Program-made: the position numbers and the translations under genes
Source: Candidatus Poribacteria bacterium
GTDB lineage: Bacteria; Poribacteria; WGA-4E; WGA-3G
Reading direction: 5' to 3'
Assembly (NCBI GenBank): GCA_022821725.1
Contig: JAJEDB010000017.1
Location: 1 to 47,383 of the forward strand
Length of the DNA: 47,383 nucleotides
Notes under the pieces: generated by a model
The model's database searches: none
Told to the model about the DNA's origin: nothing
What the model saw: only the letters and a program-made list of their open reading frames with translations
Part shown: piece after piece, positions 34,570 through 43,813 of the stretch
Layout: each line of letters begins with the position of its first letter
Position numbering within the stretch: position 1 is the stretch's first letter

Positions 34570-36510
34570 TTATGGCGCTCTGTGCCGCGGATGCAACTTA
34601 CGGATATTCCCGTCTCGGATCGTGAGGTTCCGGCTATCGCAGTATTCCAAGAACGGCACCGCATATTTTCGAGAAGTTTGTGCCGTTTCTCGAAATTCGG
34701 CAACGGTTATTGTATCATGTTTACGAAGGTAAGTGGTTAATAATTCCTGTATCTCCTCAAAAACGGTTTTGTGAATAAAGAAGTTATCCGCTATTTTGAC
34801 AAACTGTCCCAGGTTCAGAAGTGCGAAAAACGTGGATTCCAGCAATTGGGGTGTATAGTCTGGAAGGTGCGTGCTGAGTTCGTTGAAAGTGGGTGTATTC
34901 ATACCTGCTTCCAAGAATAGTTTTTCGAGCCTCTCCTTCGCGGTTTCTTCCTCTTCGGAAAACTGGATTTCGTGAGATGCCAATCGGAGAAGATTGCCGT
35001 CTTTGGCGAGTTGATCCTCGGTAATGAGTCGGTTTTCGAGTTTCTCAAAACCAATTTCGTCCAATTTGAGTTCTCGACGCAGTTGTGAAGCATTTTGACC
35101 GGCAAGGAGGGGTTCTGCCGAATGGAACGCTGTCAACGTTTGTATAATTTTCTCTTGAGTATTTGCCGTCCGCACCGCATCAGAAACGAGCGGCGACCTG
35201 CCCGATTTATCCCAACGCACAATTTTCCCATCTGCTTCCAAGCGGGTCAAGATCGCATTCACATTCGTCTGTGACTGCGGTAGATAGTAGTGAAGAAAAG
35301 ACTCTGGCACGCAGAGTGACTCGCTATTTTCTAAGACAGTGTTCACGACCTGGGCATCATCGGCTTCTTCCCATTGTGCTAAAGTAGCGATGGTTTCAGG
35401 GGTGAACCGCTTATGCTTTGGGGCAAATGGATTAATAACTTCACCCCCCCCGACTGTATATTGCGCTGAAAAATCGCGTAAAATAATTCTGTCGCCTCTG
35501 AACGTTAGAATGGGTTGTTCTAAGCGGAGTTGAACCTGGACGGTATCCCCAGGCAAAATGGCATCGTCTACGAGTAGGATTAATCTGCAAAATATTTCGC
35601 GAGTGCCGAGATACGCTCGGAGACGCGTCCAATGTTCAAGTATCCTTGGAAATGAAGACAGCACTTGCATCGACACGTCAATATTGTCCGTCACTCGTGA
35701 GAATTCAGTGGGACAGAGCACATCGCCGCGTTGGAGGTCCTGTGCAGAGACGCCGGAAAGGTTCACTGCTGTCCGCTGTCCGGCTTGCGCTACGGGTGCC
35801 GTTTCATTATGGACCTGTATCCCTCGGACCCGCACGGCATGACCCTGTGGAAGAATCACCATCCGCTGGTCTCGCTGGATCGATCCACCGATGAGCGTGC
35901 CTGTCACAACAACGCCGAACCCTTGAACGGTGAAAACCCTGTCAACGTATAATCTCGGGATACCATCGTTCTCTTCGGTTTCCGTCGCGAGTGCTACCTG
36001 TTTGACAATGGTCTCTTTTAGTGTTTCAATCCCCGCGCCGGTCAATGCCGAAACACTCACAGTTGGGATGGCTTCAAGGCTTGTCCCGATAAGCATCTCC
36101 TGCGTCATTTCGGTTGCTTCTGCCAATTCATCAGCGGTCGCCAAGTCGGATTTCGTCATGACGAGGATGCCGTTTGAGATACCGAGCAGATCTAAGATTG
36201 CCAGATGTTCGAGGGTCTGTTCCTGAACGCCTTCTTTCGCATCAACCACGAAGAGGACGATATCCATACCGTAAGCACCGGAGAGCATGCTTCGGATGAA
36301 TTTTTCATGACCTGGAACGTCAACGATACCTGCCCGCGAGTCGTCCGAGAGGTCGAAGTAGGCAAACCCTAACTCAATAGACAAACCACGTTCTTGCTCT
36401 TCCTTGAGCCGATCGGTTTCCATACCGGTCAGTGCCCCGACGAGCGCGGTTTTCCCATGGTCAACGTGTCCTGCTGTTCCAATGATGAGGTGTCGTCTGT
36501 CTTGATGCAT
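34570..36510 (-). CDS. selB: Selenocysteine-specific elongation factor SelB
   Basis: From ATG at 36510 the protein is 646 residues. G1 GHVDHGKT (14-21), DVPGHEKF, and NKxD-like TKSDLA place it with EF-Tu-like GTPases, and the C-terminal winged-helix region (from about 430; [36 protein letters not shown]) is that of SelB. It brings Sec-tRNA to UGA codons with a SECIS hairpin. An in-frame ATG 40 codons upstream exists, but that N-terminus is low complexity; GAGGT eight bases before 36510 supports the shorter form. Together with selC it shows the organism can insert selenocysteine; selA, selD and a selenoprotein are not in the window. Confidence 0.95.
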   Translation of the reverse strand: MHQDRRHLIIGTAGHVDHGKTALVGALTGMETDRLKEEQERGLSIELGFAYFDLSDDSRAGIVDVPGHEKFIRSMLSGAYGMDIVLFVVDAKEGVQEQTLEHLAILDLLGISNGILVMTKSDLATADELAEATEMTQEMLIGTSLEAIPTVSVSALTGAGIETLKETIVKQVALATETEENDGIPRLYVDRVFTVQGFGVVVTGTLIGGSIQRDQRMVILPQGHAVRVRGIQVHNETAPVAQAGQRTAVNLSGVSAQDLQRGDVLCPTEFSRVTDNIDVSMQVLSSFPRILEHWTRLRAYLGTREIFCRLILLVDDAILPGDTVQVQLRLEQPILTFRGDRIILRDFSAQYTVGGGEVINPFAPKHKRFTPETIATLAQWEEADDAQVVNTVLENSESLCVPESFLHYYLPQSQTNVNAILTRLEADGKIVRWDKSGRSPLVSDAVRTANTQEKIIQTLTAFHSAEPLLAGQNASQLRRELKLDEIGFEKLENRLITEDQLAKDGNLLRLASHEIQFSEEEETAKERLEKLFLEAGMNTPTFNELSTHLPDYTPQLLESTFFALLNLGQFVKIADNFFIHKTVFEEIQELLTTYLRKHDTITVAEFRETAQTSRKYAVPFLEYCDSRNLTIRDGNIRKLHPRHRAP

Positions 36511-36543
36511 CGGTTTACCTCGACCCGGTAGATGCGGTTTTGC

Positions 36544-36627
36544 GGCGTAATCGCCCCCGGTGAAGCCCACACGGGCTTCATACCGTTGATTTGGAATGCC
36601 ACACGGAGAACCTTCATACCGTTGATT
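36544..36627. repeat. Structured repeat leader upstream of selB
   Basis: The 16-mer CTTCATACCGTTGATT occurs twice (36576-36591 and 36612-36627). A perfect 8-bp hairpin TGAAGCCC (36561-36568), loop ACAC, GGGCTTCA (36573-36580) and a smaller GGCG/CGCC hairpin (36544-36555) lie between it and the selB start. No function is known. Confidence 0.6.
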
Positions 36628-36696
36628 CATGCGATCTGCATTCTAACCGCACCGGCGCTGAATGTCTAATTAATTCTAAGATTTACCAGAAGTTGG

Positions 36697-36715
36697 CTCT
36701 TAACTGAAAACTATT
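36697..36715 (-). repeat. Short copy of the 3'-end repeat
   Basis: AATAGTTTTCAGTTAAGAG at the stop of the second lepB gene matches the core of the 31405-31437 repeat, lacking two of its tandem units. Confidence 0.55.
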
Positions 36716-37484
36716 AAGGATAGGCATGGATGAGTTTGCCGATTCGATTGAAACGGACGTTCCCTACCATTTTCCACACTTCCCACAATTTCGCTGGACG
36801 AGAATCAAATGACCAGTACACCATAAAGGCTTGCCCTTTGATATCGTTTACATCCACAGGTCCCCACGAACGGCTATCGCTGCTCTGATCGCGATTATCA
36901 CCCATAGCAAACACCATGCCTTTCGGGACAGTGAACGGTTTACCTTCCGGGAACTTACGTTTGAATTGACTTGCCGTTAGGGCGAAATCGGAAAAACCAT
37001 CGCTCTCTGGCAGATACTCCGGTTGACGGAACGGTGGAAAATTCCCTCTTCTGAAATGGCTAAAGGTCATGTGTTTGGTGTAATAACCATCGTCGACCGC
37101 TTCACCGTTTACATAGAGTGTGTCGCCGCGGGTCTCAATAGTATCCCCTTCAACGGCTACGATGCGCTTGATGAAATTTCGTTCCCGATCGTGAGGTGGG
37201 ATGAAAACGAAAACATCTCCTCGGGTAGGCTTATGGAAATCAAGAACCTTGATGTCCGTGCCCGGGATTTTAATGCCGTAGATGAATTTACATACCAGAA
37301 TCCGGTCTCCAATGAGGAGTGTGTCTTCCATTGAACCGGAAGGAATTTTGAATGCCTCAACAACAAAGGGGCGTATAAATCCGAAAACGAGAATGAGTGC
37401 CACAACAATGACTTGCGTATATTCCCATACAATCGTCTTCCGAAATTTTTGCCATTTAGATAATTGAATATCATTGTTATTCAT
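36714..37484 (-). CDS. lepB: Signal peptidase I, downstream paralogue
   Basis: The 256-residue protein has one N-terminal transmembrane helix (QVIVVALILVFGFIRPFVV), the catalytic Ser51 in PSGSMEDTLL and Lys106 in RNFIKRIVAVEGD, plus the C-terminal MGDNRDQSSDSRSWG. This Ser/Lys dyad cleaves signal peptides of exported proteins. It is about the length of Gram-negative-like enzymes and is closely similar to the next gene, including the extra 30-residue insert (VDDGYYTKHMTFSHFRRG region). The leader shows AGGAGA followed by a 3-codon mini-frame (37522-37511) about 40 bases before the ATG, apparently a vestige of the paralogue's start; no clear Shine-Dalgarno precedes the real ATG. Confidence 0.92.
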   Translation of the reverse strand: MNNNDIQLSKWQKFRKTIVWEYTQVIVVALILVFGFIRPFVVEAFKIPSGSMEDTLLIGDRILVCKFIYGIKIPGTDIKVLDFHKPTRGDVFVFIPPHDRERNFIKRIVAVEGDTIETRGDTLYVNGEAVDDGYYTKHMTFSHFRRGNFPPFRQPEYLPESDGFSDFALTASQFKRKFPEGKPFTVPKGMVFAMGDNRDQSSDSRSWGPVDVNDIKGQAFMVYWSFDSRPAKLWEVWKMVGNVRFNRIGKLIHAYP

Positions 37485-37538
37485 AATATTATAAAGCCGA
37501 TGTTAATTAATTAAGAAGGCATTCTCCTTTTCTTCGGT

Positions 37539-38363
37539 TTAATTTATTTTCAACAAATCCTGTTCCGATGAGATAAGTTTGCCGATTCGATCAAACCGGA
37601 TGTTGCCTACCATCTTCCAGACTTCCCATAATTTCACCGGACGATTGGCAACCGAAAACATAACCATGAAGGCTTGTCCTTTGATGTCATCTACGGACAC
37701 AGGTCCCCAGAAGCGGCTGTCGCTACTCTGATCGCGATTATCGCCCATTGCGAACACCATGCCTTTCGGCACGGTGAATGGATTCCCTTGAGGAAACTTG
37801 CGCCTAAACTGACGCTCTGTCAAGGTGTAGTCGTCAAAGTTTTCACCAGTAGGAATATATTCAGGTTGTCGGAACGGTGGAAAATTTCTTCTAAACTGAC
37901 GAAACGGTAGGTGTTTCGTATAACTGCCATCATCAACAACTTTGCCGTTGACATAGAGCGTATCACCCCGCGTTTCAACAGTATCCCCTTCAACGGCTAC
38001 AATGCGTTTGATAAAATGTCGCTCGTCGTGGGATGGAATAAAAACAAAAACATCTCCGCGTGTGGGTTTGTGAAAGTCGAAAATTTTTATATCTGTGCCG
38101 GGGATTTTGACCCCATAGATAAATTTGTTTACCAGAATCTGGTCTCCGACGAGGAGTGTATCCTCCATGGATCCGGAGGGGATTCTATACGCTTCAACAA
38201 TAAATGGACGTATGAGACCGAAATTGAGGATCAGTAAAACAATGATGAATTTTGCGAACTCGTGTGCGTCAGATTTTTGCTGTTTGGCTGGTGTGGTTTT
38301 GGTAGACTGCTGATGCTGCTGTGTGTTACGTTTCATTGTGAAAGCCATTGGATCGAATGGCAT
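37539..38363 (-). CDS. lepB: Signal peptidase I, upstream paralogue
   Basis: The 274-residue protein has a longer N-terminal tail (Gln/Lys/Thr rich, residues 10-34), a transmembrane helix (FAKFIIVLLILNFGLIRPFIV), Ser65 in PSGSMEDTLL and Lys119 in HFIKRIVAVEGD, and the MGDNRDQSSDSRFWG box. GGAGG sits directly against the ATG at 38363, so the ATG codons at residue 6 or 10 are plausible starts too. It follows lepA by 51 bases as in many bacteria, and precedes the second copy by 54 bases; tandem duplication of lepB is likely, after which the two N-termini diverged. Confidence 0.93.
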   Translation of the reverse strand: MPFDPMAFTMKRNTQQHQQSTKTTPAKQQKSDAHEFAKFIIVLLILNFGLIRPFIVEAYRIPSGSMEDTLLVGDQILVNKFIYGVKIPGTDIKIFDFHKPTRGDVFVFIPSHDERHFIKRIVAVEGDTVETRGDTLYVNGKVVDDGSYTKHLPFRQFRRNFPPFRQPEYIPTGENFDDYTLTERQFRRKFPQGNPFTVPKGMVFAMGDNRDQSSDSRFWGPVSVDDIKGQAFMVMFSVANRPVKLWEVWKMVGNIRFDRIGKLISSEQDLLKIN

Positions 38364-38414
38364 CCTCCTTTCTCCAGTGTAGGTATTTGACTGTTCACGA
38401 TTGTGTGTTTTTGC

Positions 38415-40220
38415 CTATTCGTCAGTTGCCAACATCGCTGTAAAGGCTTCTTGTGGGACATCGACATTACCGATCTGCTTGAGTCGCTTTTTGCCTTCTT
38501 TCTGTCTCTCTAATAATTTCCGTTTTCGCGTCACATCGCCGCCGTAGCATTTCGCAGTAACGTTTTTTCGGAGGGCTCGCACCGTTTCACGGGCAACAAT
38601 CTTGTTACCAATTGCGGCTTGGACGGGGACTTCAAACATTTGACGCGGAATAAGCTCTTTCAACTTGGACACTAATGTCTTGCCACGCGTTTCTGCGTTG
38701 TCTCGTGGCAAAATCGTCGAGAGCGCGTCTACCGGGTTACCGTTCAGTAGCACGTCTAATTTAACGAGTTTTTCAGTTTTGTATTCCCCGATATCGTATT
38801 CTAACGAACCGTACCCGCGTGTCAATGATTTGAGTTTCGGATAGAAATCCGTTAGCATTTCGCTGAGCGGAAGTTCATAGAGCAGTTGCACGCGACTTGC
38901 GTCCAATTGATTCATCCGCTTATATACACCCCGACGCTTCTGACAAAGTTCCATCGCGTTTCCAATATAGTCGCGCGGAACGATAATGTCAATATTGACA
39001 TACGGTTCTTCTATGCGTTCGATATCATTTGGCTCTGGAAGGTGTGCTGGATTGTCGACGGGCACGTATCCACCGGTTTTCAGGTAGACTCGATACATCA
39101 CGCTCGGGGCAGTTCGGACGAGGGCGAGTCCGAATTCCCGTTCGAGGCGTTCATGGATAATCTCCATGTGAAGTAAACCGAGAAACCCGCACCGAAACCC
39201 GAATCCGAGCGCAATGGACGTCTCAGGTTCAAAAGTGAAGGAGGAATCATTGAGGCGTAGTTTGTCGAGTGCCTCGCGCAGGGCATGAAACTGGTTTGTG
39301 TCTGCTGGATAGAGACCACTGAATACAAGCGGTTTCATCTCGCGATAACCGGGAAGGGGTGTTGCTGTCGGTTTCGTATGGTGTGTAATTGTATCCCCGA
39401 TTTTTGCTTTGTCGATCTCTCGGATGCCGGCGATGAGGTAGCCGACAGCACCCGTGCGGAGTTCAGGAGTCGGTTGCATTTCTGGTGTGAAGATGCCGAC
39501 CTCCTCAACCTCATAGGAGCGTTTCGTCTCCATGAGTTGAATCTTTTCCCCCGGTTTCACGCTCCCCTCGAAGATTCGTGTGTACATGATGACACCGCGA
39601 TAGTTATTATAGACAGAGTCGAGCACGAGTGCCTTTAAAGAGGCTTCAGGCTCGCCAACGGGGGCGGGGATTCGGTTGATGATTGCGTCCAGTATGGCGG
39701 GAATACCGATCCCCATTTTCGCGCTAACGAGGAGCGCATCGTCGGCGGGGATACCGATGACCTCTTCTATCTGCCGTCTGGCTTCATCGGGTTGTGCCGT
39801 GGGTAGATCGATTTTATTGACGACTGGGATAATCTCAAGGTCATTGTCAATCGCGAGATATGCGTTTGCTAAGGTTTGTGCTTCAACCCCTTGCGCGGCA
39901 TCAACGATAAGAATGGCACCTTCGCACGCCGCGAGGCTGCGGGAGACCTCGTACGTGAAATCGACATGTCCGGGGGTGTCGATCAGATTGAGTTCGTATC
40001 GGTTTCCGTCAGTGGCAGGGTAATGGAGTTTGACAGCCGTTGCTTTAATGGTAATACCGCGTTCACGCTCTAAATCCATCAAATCCAGCACCTGTTCGCG
40101 CATATCGCGCTCGTTGAGCGTGTTCGTATGCTCAAGGAGCCTATCGCTCAGGGTGCTTTTTCCGTGGTCGATGTGCCCTAAAATGCAAAAATTCCGTATA
40201 TTTTCAAGATGTGTTGGCAT
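38415..40220 (-). CDS. lepA: Translation elongation factor 4 (LepA), apparently leaderless
   Basis: The 601-residue GTPase has GHIDHGKST (G1), the switch region [20 protein letters not shown] (G3), NKIDLP (G4), and the LepA-specific C-terminal domain ([17 protein letters not shown]). LepA/EF4 back-translocates stalled ribosomes and helps initiation. The N-terminus [16 protein letters not shown] aligns with E. coli LepA, fixing the start. On the minus strand no Shine-Dalgarno precedes the ATG; instead a promoter (TGGACA-N18-TATACT) ends ten bases before it, so the mRNA is probably leaderless. Downstream are two lepB genes. Confidence 0.96.
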   Translation of the reverse strand: MPTHLENIRNFCILGHIDHGKSTLSDRLLEHTNTLNERDMREQVLDLMDLERERGITIKATAVKLHYPATDGNRYELNLIDTPGHVDFTYEVSRSLAACEGAILIVDAAQGVEAQTLANAYLAIDNDLEIIPVVNKIDLPTAQPDEARRQIEEVIGIPADDALLVSAKMGIGIPAILDAIINRIPAPVGEPEASLKALVLDSVYNNYRGVIMYTRIFEGSVKPGEKIQLMETKRSYEVEEVGIFTPEMQPTPELRTGAVGYLIAGIREIDKAKIGDTITHHTKPTATPLPGYREMKPLVFSGLYPADTNQFHALREALDKLRLNDSSFTFEPETSIALGFGFRCGFLGLLHMEIIHERLEREFGLALVRTAPSVMYRVYLKTGGYVPVDNPAHLPEPNDIERIEEPYVNIDIIVPRDYIGNAMELCQKRRGVYKRMNQLDASRVQLLYELPLSEMLTDFYPKLKSLTRGYGSLEYDIGEYKTEKLVKLDVLLNGNPVDALSTILPRDNAETRGKTLVSKLKELIPRQMFEVPVQAAIGNKIVARETVRALRKNVTAKCYGGDVTRKRKLLERQKEGKKRLKQIGNVDVPQEAFTAMLATDE

Positions 40221-40229
40221 AGTATAGAT

Positions 40230-40259
40230 AGTATATCACAACTTCTGTAGGGGTGTCCA
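40230..40259 (-). promoter_or_regulatory. lepA promoter
   Basis: TGGACA (40259-40254, minus), 18 bases ending TGA, and TATACT (40235-40230) form an extended -10 site. A start about 7 bases downstream would be at 40223, three bases before the lepA ATG (40220). Confidence 0.65.
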
Positions 40260-40305
40260 TAGAATTTGGTTTTCGACATCAATTTGCTTTTCTGCCCAAA
40301 AGGAG

Positions 40306-40327
40306 AGCGCGATCGGAAGATCGCGCT
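40306..40327 (-). terminator. Probable terminator of the DUF1080 unit
   Basis: AGCGCGATC (40306-40314), loop GGAA and GATCGCGCT (40319-40327) form a perfect 9-bp stem. On the minus strand it lies 81 bases after the DUF1080 stop and is followed by CTCCTTTT, a weak U-tract. Confidence 0.55.
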
Positions 40328-40407
40328 TACCGTGACGTCGGGGAATCAAAGTGTTTCATTTCGATGTTTCTCCTTCCTACAGAAGAACGAAATGGCTACA
40401 GCTTTCT

Positions 40408-41016
40408 CTATAGCGGTTTGACCTTGATGTTCCTGCACCAGATTTTTCCGCCGTGATCTTGGATACCGATATGTCCACTCCGGGGGAAATCTTTGAGGGC
40501 AATACCGAATTTGTTCCGACTGCCATCCGGGTTTTGGTGGGGTGTGTCCCACGTATCCAAATCTGCGCGGACGATTTCTTCGCCGTTGAGTGTCACAGCA
40601 ATGATGCTCCCATCGCAAGTGATCGTCATCTGATTCCACTCCCCAGCGGGTTTACACGTATTTCGGGTGGGTCCCAGGGCATCGTAGAGCGCACCACAGT
40701 CGTGGCTATCGGTGGGTGTCTTGCCGTGTGTATCCAAGATTTGAATTTCGAGTCCGCTCTGAACAGCGTCCTCCAGGTCCCCCCATCGGACGAAGATTCC
40801 GCTATTGACTTTCGGCTCAGTTTTGAAGTCGAGTGCCAGTATGAAGTTGTCATAATGTTGTTCGGTGTAGAGGTATTTTCCGCCCTGAACGGTGCAGAGA
40901 ATACTGCCATCATCGATAACCCACCCTTCGGCATTTCCGGTGGCTCCCCAACCGTTGAGTGTCTCCCCGTCGAATAGGGATATCCATCCTTCAGTTTTTT
41001 CTTTTTCTGTTAACAT
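40408..41016 (-). CDS. DUF1080 (3-keto-disaccharide hydrolase-like) protein
   Basis: From ATG at 41016 (AGGAGA six bases upstream) the product is 202 residues. It has the DUF1080 pattern GWISLFDGETLNGWGA, a central FKTEPKVNSGIFVRWG and the C-terminal HIGIQDHGGKIWCRNIKV; the fold is concanavalin-like. The family is common in Planctomycetes and Poribacteria and includes enzymes acting on 3-keto sugars; many are predicted periplasmic, but no signal peptide is visible here. It may join the nearby phosphonoacetate hydrolase gene in one unit (46 bases between them). An upstream in-frame ATG at 41058 is less likely. Confidence 0.85.
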   Translation of the reverse strand: MLTEKEKTEGWISLFDGETLNGWGATGNAEGWVIDDGSILCTVQGGKYLYTEQHYDNFILALDFKTEPKVNSGIFVRWGDLEDAVQSGLEIQILDTHGKTPTDSHDCGALYDALGPTRNTCKPAGEWNQMTITCDGSIIAVTLNGEEIVRADLDTWDTPHQNPDGSRNKFGIALKDFPRSGHIGIQDHGGKIWCRNIKVKPL

Positions 41017-41033
41017 AGTTTCTCCTTTTATGA

Positions 41034-41052
41034 CGCAGACTAACAGTCTACG
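41034..41052. repeat. Hairpin between phnA-like and DUF1080 genes
   Basis: CGCAGACT (41034-41041) pairs with AGTCTACG (41045-41052), with one mismatch and a 3-base loop. It may separate or attenuate the two genes. Confidence 0.4.
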
Positions 41053-41062
41053 CTGCAATTGC

Positions 41063-42172
41063 CTAATGCAAACTTTCTAAAAATAGTCTTCCGACATCGA
41101 CATTATATTCAAAATCTGTTGCCGACCACGGGCTATTGTAGCCGATGATTGGCACGTAACTTTCGTGCCGCGACCCGTGTGAACGCACCTCAGTCGGTTC
41201 CACTGCCGTTTCCAATTCACCGAAAACAGTCGTTTCGTCTGCTAATACGAAAAGGTCCCCAATCCGTTCACGATGGAGCCGAAATGTGCGTGCCGCATTT
41301 TCCGCGGAATAAACCTCTTCAATACCGGACGTATTCAGAAGGACCTGAATCGCTTGCAATGTATCGGCACGATCTTTGAGAAACACGTAAGCAGCACCCC
41401 CCAAGTTGCCGTGATGCGCAACGTATCGATCCTTAATAATGGGGATAGCACTTGCGGGGATACCGTGTTCTGTTAGGACGCGCCCTGGATCGATGGCGGT
41501 GGTTTTCGCCAACATCCCGTGATCGGCTGTGATATAGATTTCACGTTCCGGTTCATCATCGATGATATTCCCAATAATCCTATCCAATTCCGCAAGATGC
41601 TGTTGGGAGAGATCGTCATCGGGGGCGTATTTGTGTTGCACCCAATCCGTTGTTGAACAGTAGACGAGTTCTGGGTCGTCTGTCCGTAGGACCGCATGCA
41701 CAGCACGGAGCAACCACCAATTGATTTCGGCGGAATAAATCGGTTCAACCGGTCCGACTGTGTGAATGTATGCCGAAGGTGGTGCTTCAGCAGCAACGGC
41801 TATATCCGTGCCTGCTTCGAGCATGCGTAGTAATTTTTTCTTCGTTACGAAGAGTGCCGTTTTGTCTGCGAATTTACAGGCTTTTGCAATCTCAAAGAGG
41901 GTCGGGGCGAGGAGGAAGCGGTTGTCCTCAATAAATTCGCCTTTGCCGGTTGCCCTGTCTACATGGTAATTCGTTGTGATACCGTGTGTTTCTGGAAAGG
42001 AGCCAGTTGCGATACTGACGTTGTTTACGTTCGTAACGGAGGGAATAACGGCATTGGCATGGACATAAAATCCGTTTTTTGTCAACTCTCGGATGGTGGG
42101 AAGGTCGCTCGCTGCGAGATACTCGTGGCTACCCGCGTCAATACAGAGGATGAGAATTTTTCGTCTTTTCAC
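41063..42172 (-). CDS. phnA: Phosphonoacetate hydrolase-like alkaline phosphatase superfamily enzyme
   Basis: The 369-residue protein has the pattern of phosphonoacetate hydrolase: N-terminal ILCIDAGS (metal D12), VIPSVTNVNNVSIATGSFP (43-60; catalytic T47), ETHGITTNYHVDRATG, and later DPELVYCSTTDWVQHKY, YITADHGM and an HHGNLG region with zinc ligands. PhnA cleaves phosphonoacetate to acetate and phosphate, using two zinc ions. The family also includes type I phosphodiesterases, so the substrate is probable rather than certain. Start is GTG at 42172. It lies 46 bases upstream of a DUF1080 gene and is divergent from a TPR gene. Confidence 0.75.
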   Translation of the reverse strand: MKRRKILILCIDAGSHEYLAASDLPTIRELTKNGFYVHANAVIPSVTNVNNVSIATGSFPETHGITTNYHVDRATGKGEFIEDNRFLLAPTLFEIAKACKFADKTALFVTKKKLLRMLEAGTDIAVAAEAPPSAYIHTVGPVEPIYSAEINWWLLRAVHAVLRTDDPELVYCSTTDWVQHKYAPDDDLSQQHLAELDRIIGNIIDDEPEREIYITADHGMLAKTTAIDPGRVLTEHGIPASAIPIIKDRYVAHHGNLGGAAYVFLKDRADTLQAIQVLLNTSGIEEVYSAENAARTFRLHRERIGDLFVLADETTVFGELETAVEPTEVRSHGSRHESYVPIIGYNSPWSATDFEYNVDVGRLFLESLH

Positions 42173-42291
42173 GCTTTGTGTGTTGCTCCACTATCTGATA
42201 TACGTGTTGGATTACCTACCTGTCTGCCCCAATAATTATAGCAGGTATCCGTTTGGATCGCAAGATTTTTTGCGTGGACTGGGATTTAAGG

Positions 42292-42320
42292 TTGTCATTC
42301 CAACGGGAATCTGATATAAT
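42292..42320 (+). promoter_or_regulatory. Promoter of the HEAT/TPR operon
   Basis: TTGTCA (42292-42297), 17 bases ending TGA and TATAAT (42315-42320) form a near-perfect extended -10 sigma-70 promoter, 36 bases before the ATG at 42356. Confidence 0.85.
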
Positions 42321-42355
42321 TTGTTTAAAATTAGGACCACACGGAGAGCTGAATT

Positions 42356-43009
42356 ATGCAGATGCGCAACGGATCTTCCGAATTGGCGAAGCTGATATTC
42401 AAGAATTCAGCGGACGAGGAGACGCTCAAACGACTTCTAATTTCTAACTATTCGGAAACCGATTTGGCTGCCTATCTTCACAGCAAAGAACCTTTACTCG
42501 GGCGCGCTGCGGGATTCGCACTTCGGTTGGTTGGGAGTTCAAAAGCAATTCCTGCGTTGGTGGATGCTCTGAAAAATAGTGACCGGGGGACCCGCTTCAA
42601 TGCCGAATACGCGTTGTGGGAAATTTGGTCGCATTCCGGGGATGATGCGGTTGACGTGATGCTTGAGAACGGTAAAGACTTACTCAAAAACGAGGCGTAT
42701 CAGCAAGCCGTTGAATGCTTCACCGCTGTAATTGAGACGGATCCGAATTTTGCCGAGGGGTATAACCAACGCGCAATCGCGTATTTCATGCTTGAGGAAT
42801 GGAGCAAGGCAATTCGTGATTGCAAACGGACGATTTCCCTGAACCCGAATCACTTCGGCGCATTTGCTGGGATGGGACACGTTTATGTCAGACTCGGCAA
42901 GATGGACGAGGCACTTGCGGCGTATAAGCAAGCTTTGGTTATTAACCCGAACCTCGTCTCTATTGCTGAAGCGGTATTACGGCTTCGGGCTCGGACGCAA
43001 AGTGAGTAA
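42356..43009 (+). CDS. HEAT-repeat plus TPR scaffold protein
   Basis: The 217-residue protein has HEAT-like helices in its first half (LLGRAAGFALRLVGSSKAIP, LVDALKNSDRGTRFNAEYAL) and TPRs in its second (AYQQAVECFTAVIETDPNFA, WSKAIRDCKRTISLNPNHFG, GKMDEALAAYKQALVINPNL). Such proteins usually bind other proteins. No signal peptide. Its start has GGAGAG before it. Next, eight bases on, is the membrane protein gene; the three genes to the mutase are probably one operon. Confidence 0.8.
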   Translation: MQMRNGSSELAKLIFKNSADEETLKRLLISNYSETDLAAYLHSKEPLLGRAAGFALRLVGSSKAIPALVDALKNSDRGTRFNAEYALWEIWSHSGDDAVDVMLENGKDLLKNEAYQQAVECFTAVIETDPNFAEGYNQRAIAYFMLEEWSKAIRDCKRTISLNPNHFGAFAGMGHVYVRLGKMDEALAAYKQALVINPNLVSIAEAVLRLRARTQSE

Positions 43010-43017
43010 ATCTGCGT

Positions 43018-43794
43018 ATGGATACGACTCTGAGCGATCGAAACCCCTTCCTGCAAACACTTATCGCGTGGTGTGTCATTGCGAGTTTTTTGCTCTATCT
43101 TATCTATAGGGTGTTGATACAAGCAAAACTCGGTTTACCGATAGAGTGTTTTTTTATGGCGCAGGTGTTTGTTGTGCTTTTGGGAGCACCCTATCTTGCT
43201 GCCCGTGCTGTGCGTTGCGACTTCCTAAATACCGGCTTTGACGCACAATATGCCCTCGCCTCTATCTCGTCTGGACAACGGTTGTTAAGACTGCTGCTGA
43301 TAAGTCAGATACCGGTGTTATGCTGGGTGTTTTTATCGACAGGGACGGCTCTGTTCGTTACGCATATCCCCTTCGCAAAAGCGTTACAGATGTTCGTGAT
43401 ACTGGGGATTTATAGCCTATCGGCAGCAGCGGTCGGGGTTTGGGGGGCTCAGGTTTTCCGAGATGCCCTCTTCAGCGCAGAGTTTGCCACCCTGTTATGG
43501 TGTGTTTTGATGGGTGGCGCGTTTCTGCTCAACCCCTTACAACGGTATGTGGACGATCTTCAACCTTTCATTCCACCAGTCTTACACCTGAACCCCCTGA
43601 TTGTTGTGTGCTGTATCTTTGAGGGGTTTGACATCTTTAGAAATCCGCTTCTCTATGAACTCACGCCTGTTCCTTCGTATGTATTCTTCTATCCGAAGCC
43701 GTGGTATCTTGTCGGAGTCTGGCAGATAGTGATTGGCGGGTGTTGTTTTTTGGGAGCATGGCAGATAAGCAGATCCCGTAGATATGCTGTATAA
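43018..43794 (+). CDS. Multi-pass membrane protein of unknown family
   Basis: The 258-residue protein has about six hydrophobic helices (TLIAWCVIASFLLYLIYRVL, PIECFFMAQVFVVLLGAPY, LLLISQIPVLCWVFLSTGTA, CVLMGGAFLLNPLQ, GVWQIVIGGCCFLGAWQI). There is no recognisable motif; an ABC-2-type permease fragment is one possibility. It is 8 bases after the TPR gene and ends before the mutase. No Shine-Dalgarno is obvious at its ATG, so translation may be coupled. Confidence 0.65.
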   Translation: MDTTLSDRNPFLQTLIAWCVIASFLLYLIYRVLIQAKLGLPIECFFMAQVFVVLLGAPYLAARAVRCDFLNTGFDAQYALASISSGQRLLRLLLISQIPVLCWVFLSTGTALFVTHIPFAKALQMFVILGIYSLSAAAVGVWGAQVFRDALFSAEFATLLWCVLMGGAFLLNPLQRYVDDLQPFIPPVLHLNPLIVVCCIFEGFDIFRNPLLYELTPVPSYVFFYPKPWYLVGVWQIVIGGCCFLGAWQISRSRRYAV

Positions 43795-43813
43795 AGGCTA
43801 CAGAGAGGATTGT

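Noticed and set aside
34383..34703. Protein frames overlapping the tRNA-Sec gene
   Set aside because: The RNA gene explains the sequence and the frames have no family features.
36511..36630. 40-codon N-terminal extension of SelB
   Set aside because: It is translated repeat sequence; SelB proteins start near the GHVDHGKT motif and GAGGT precedes 36510.
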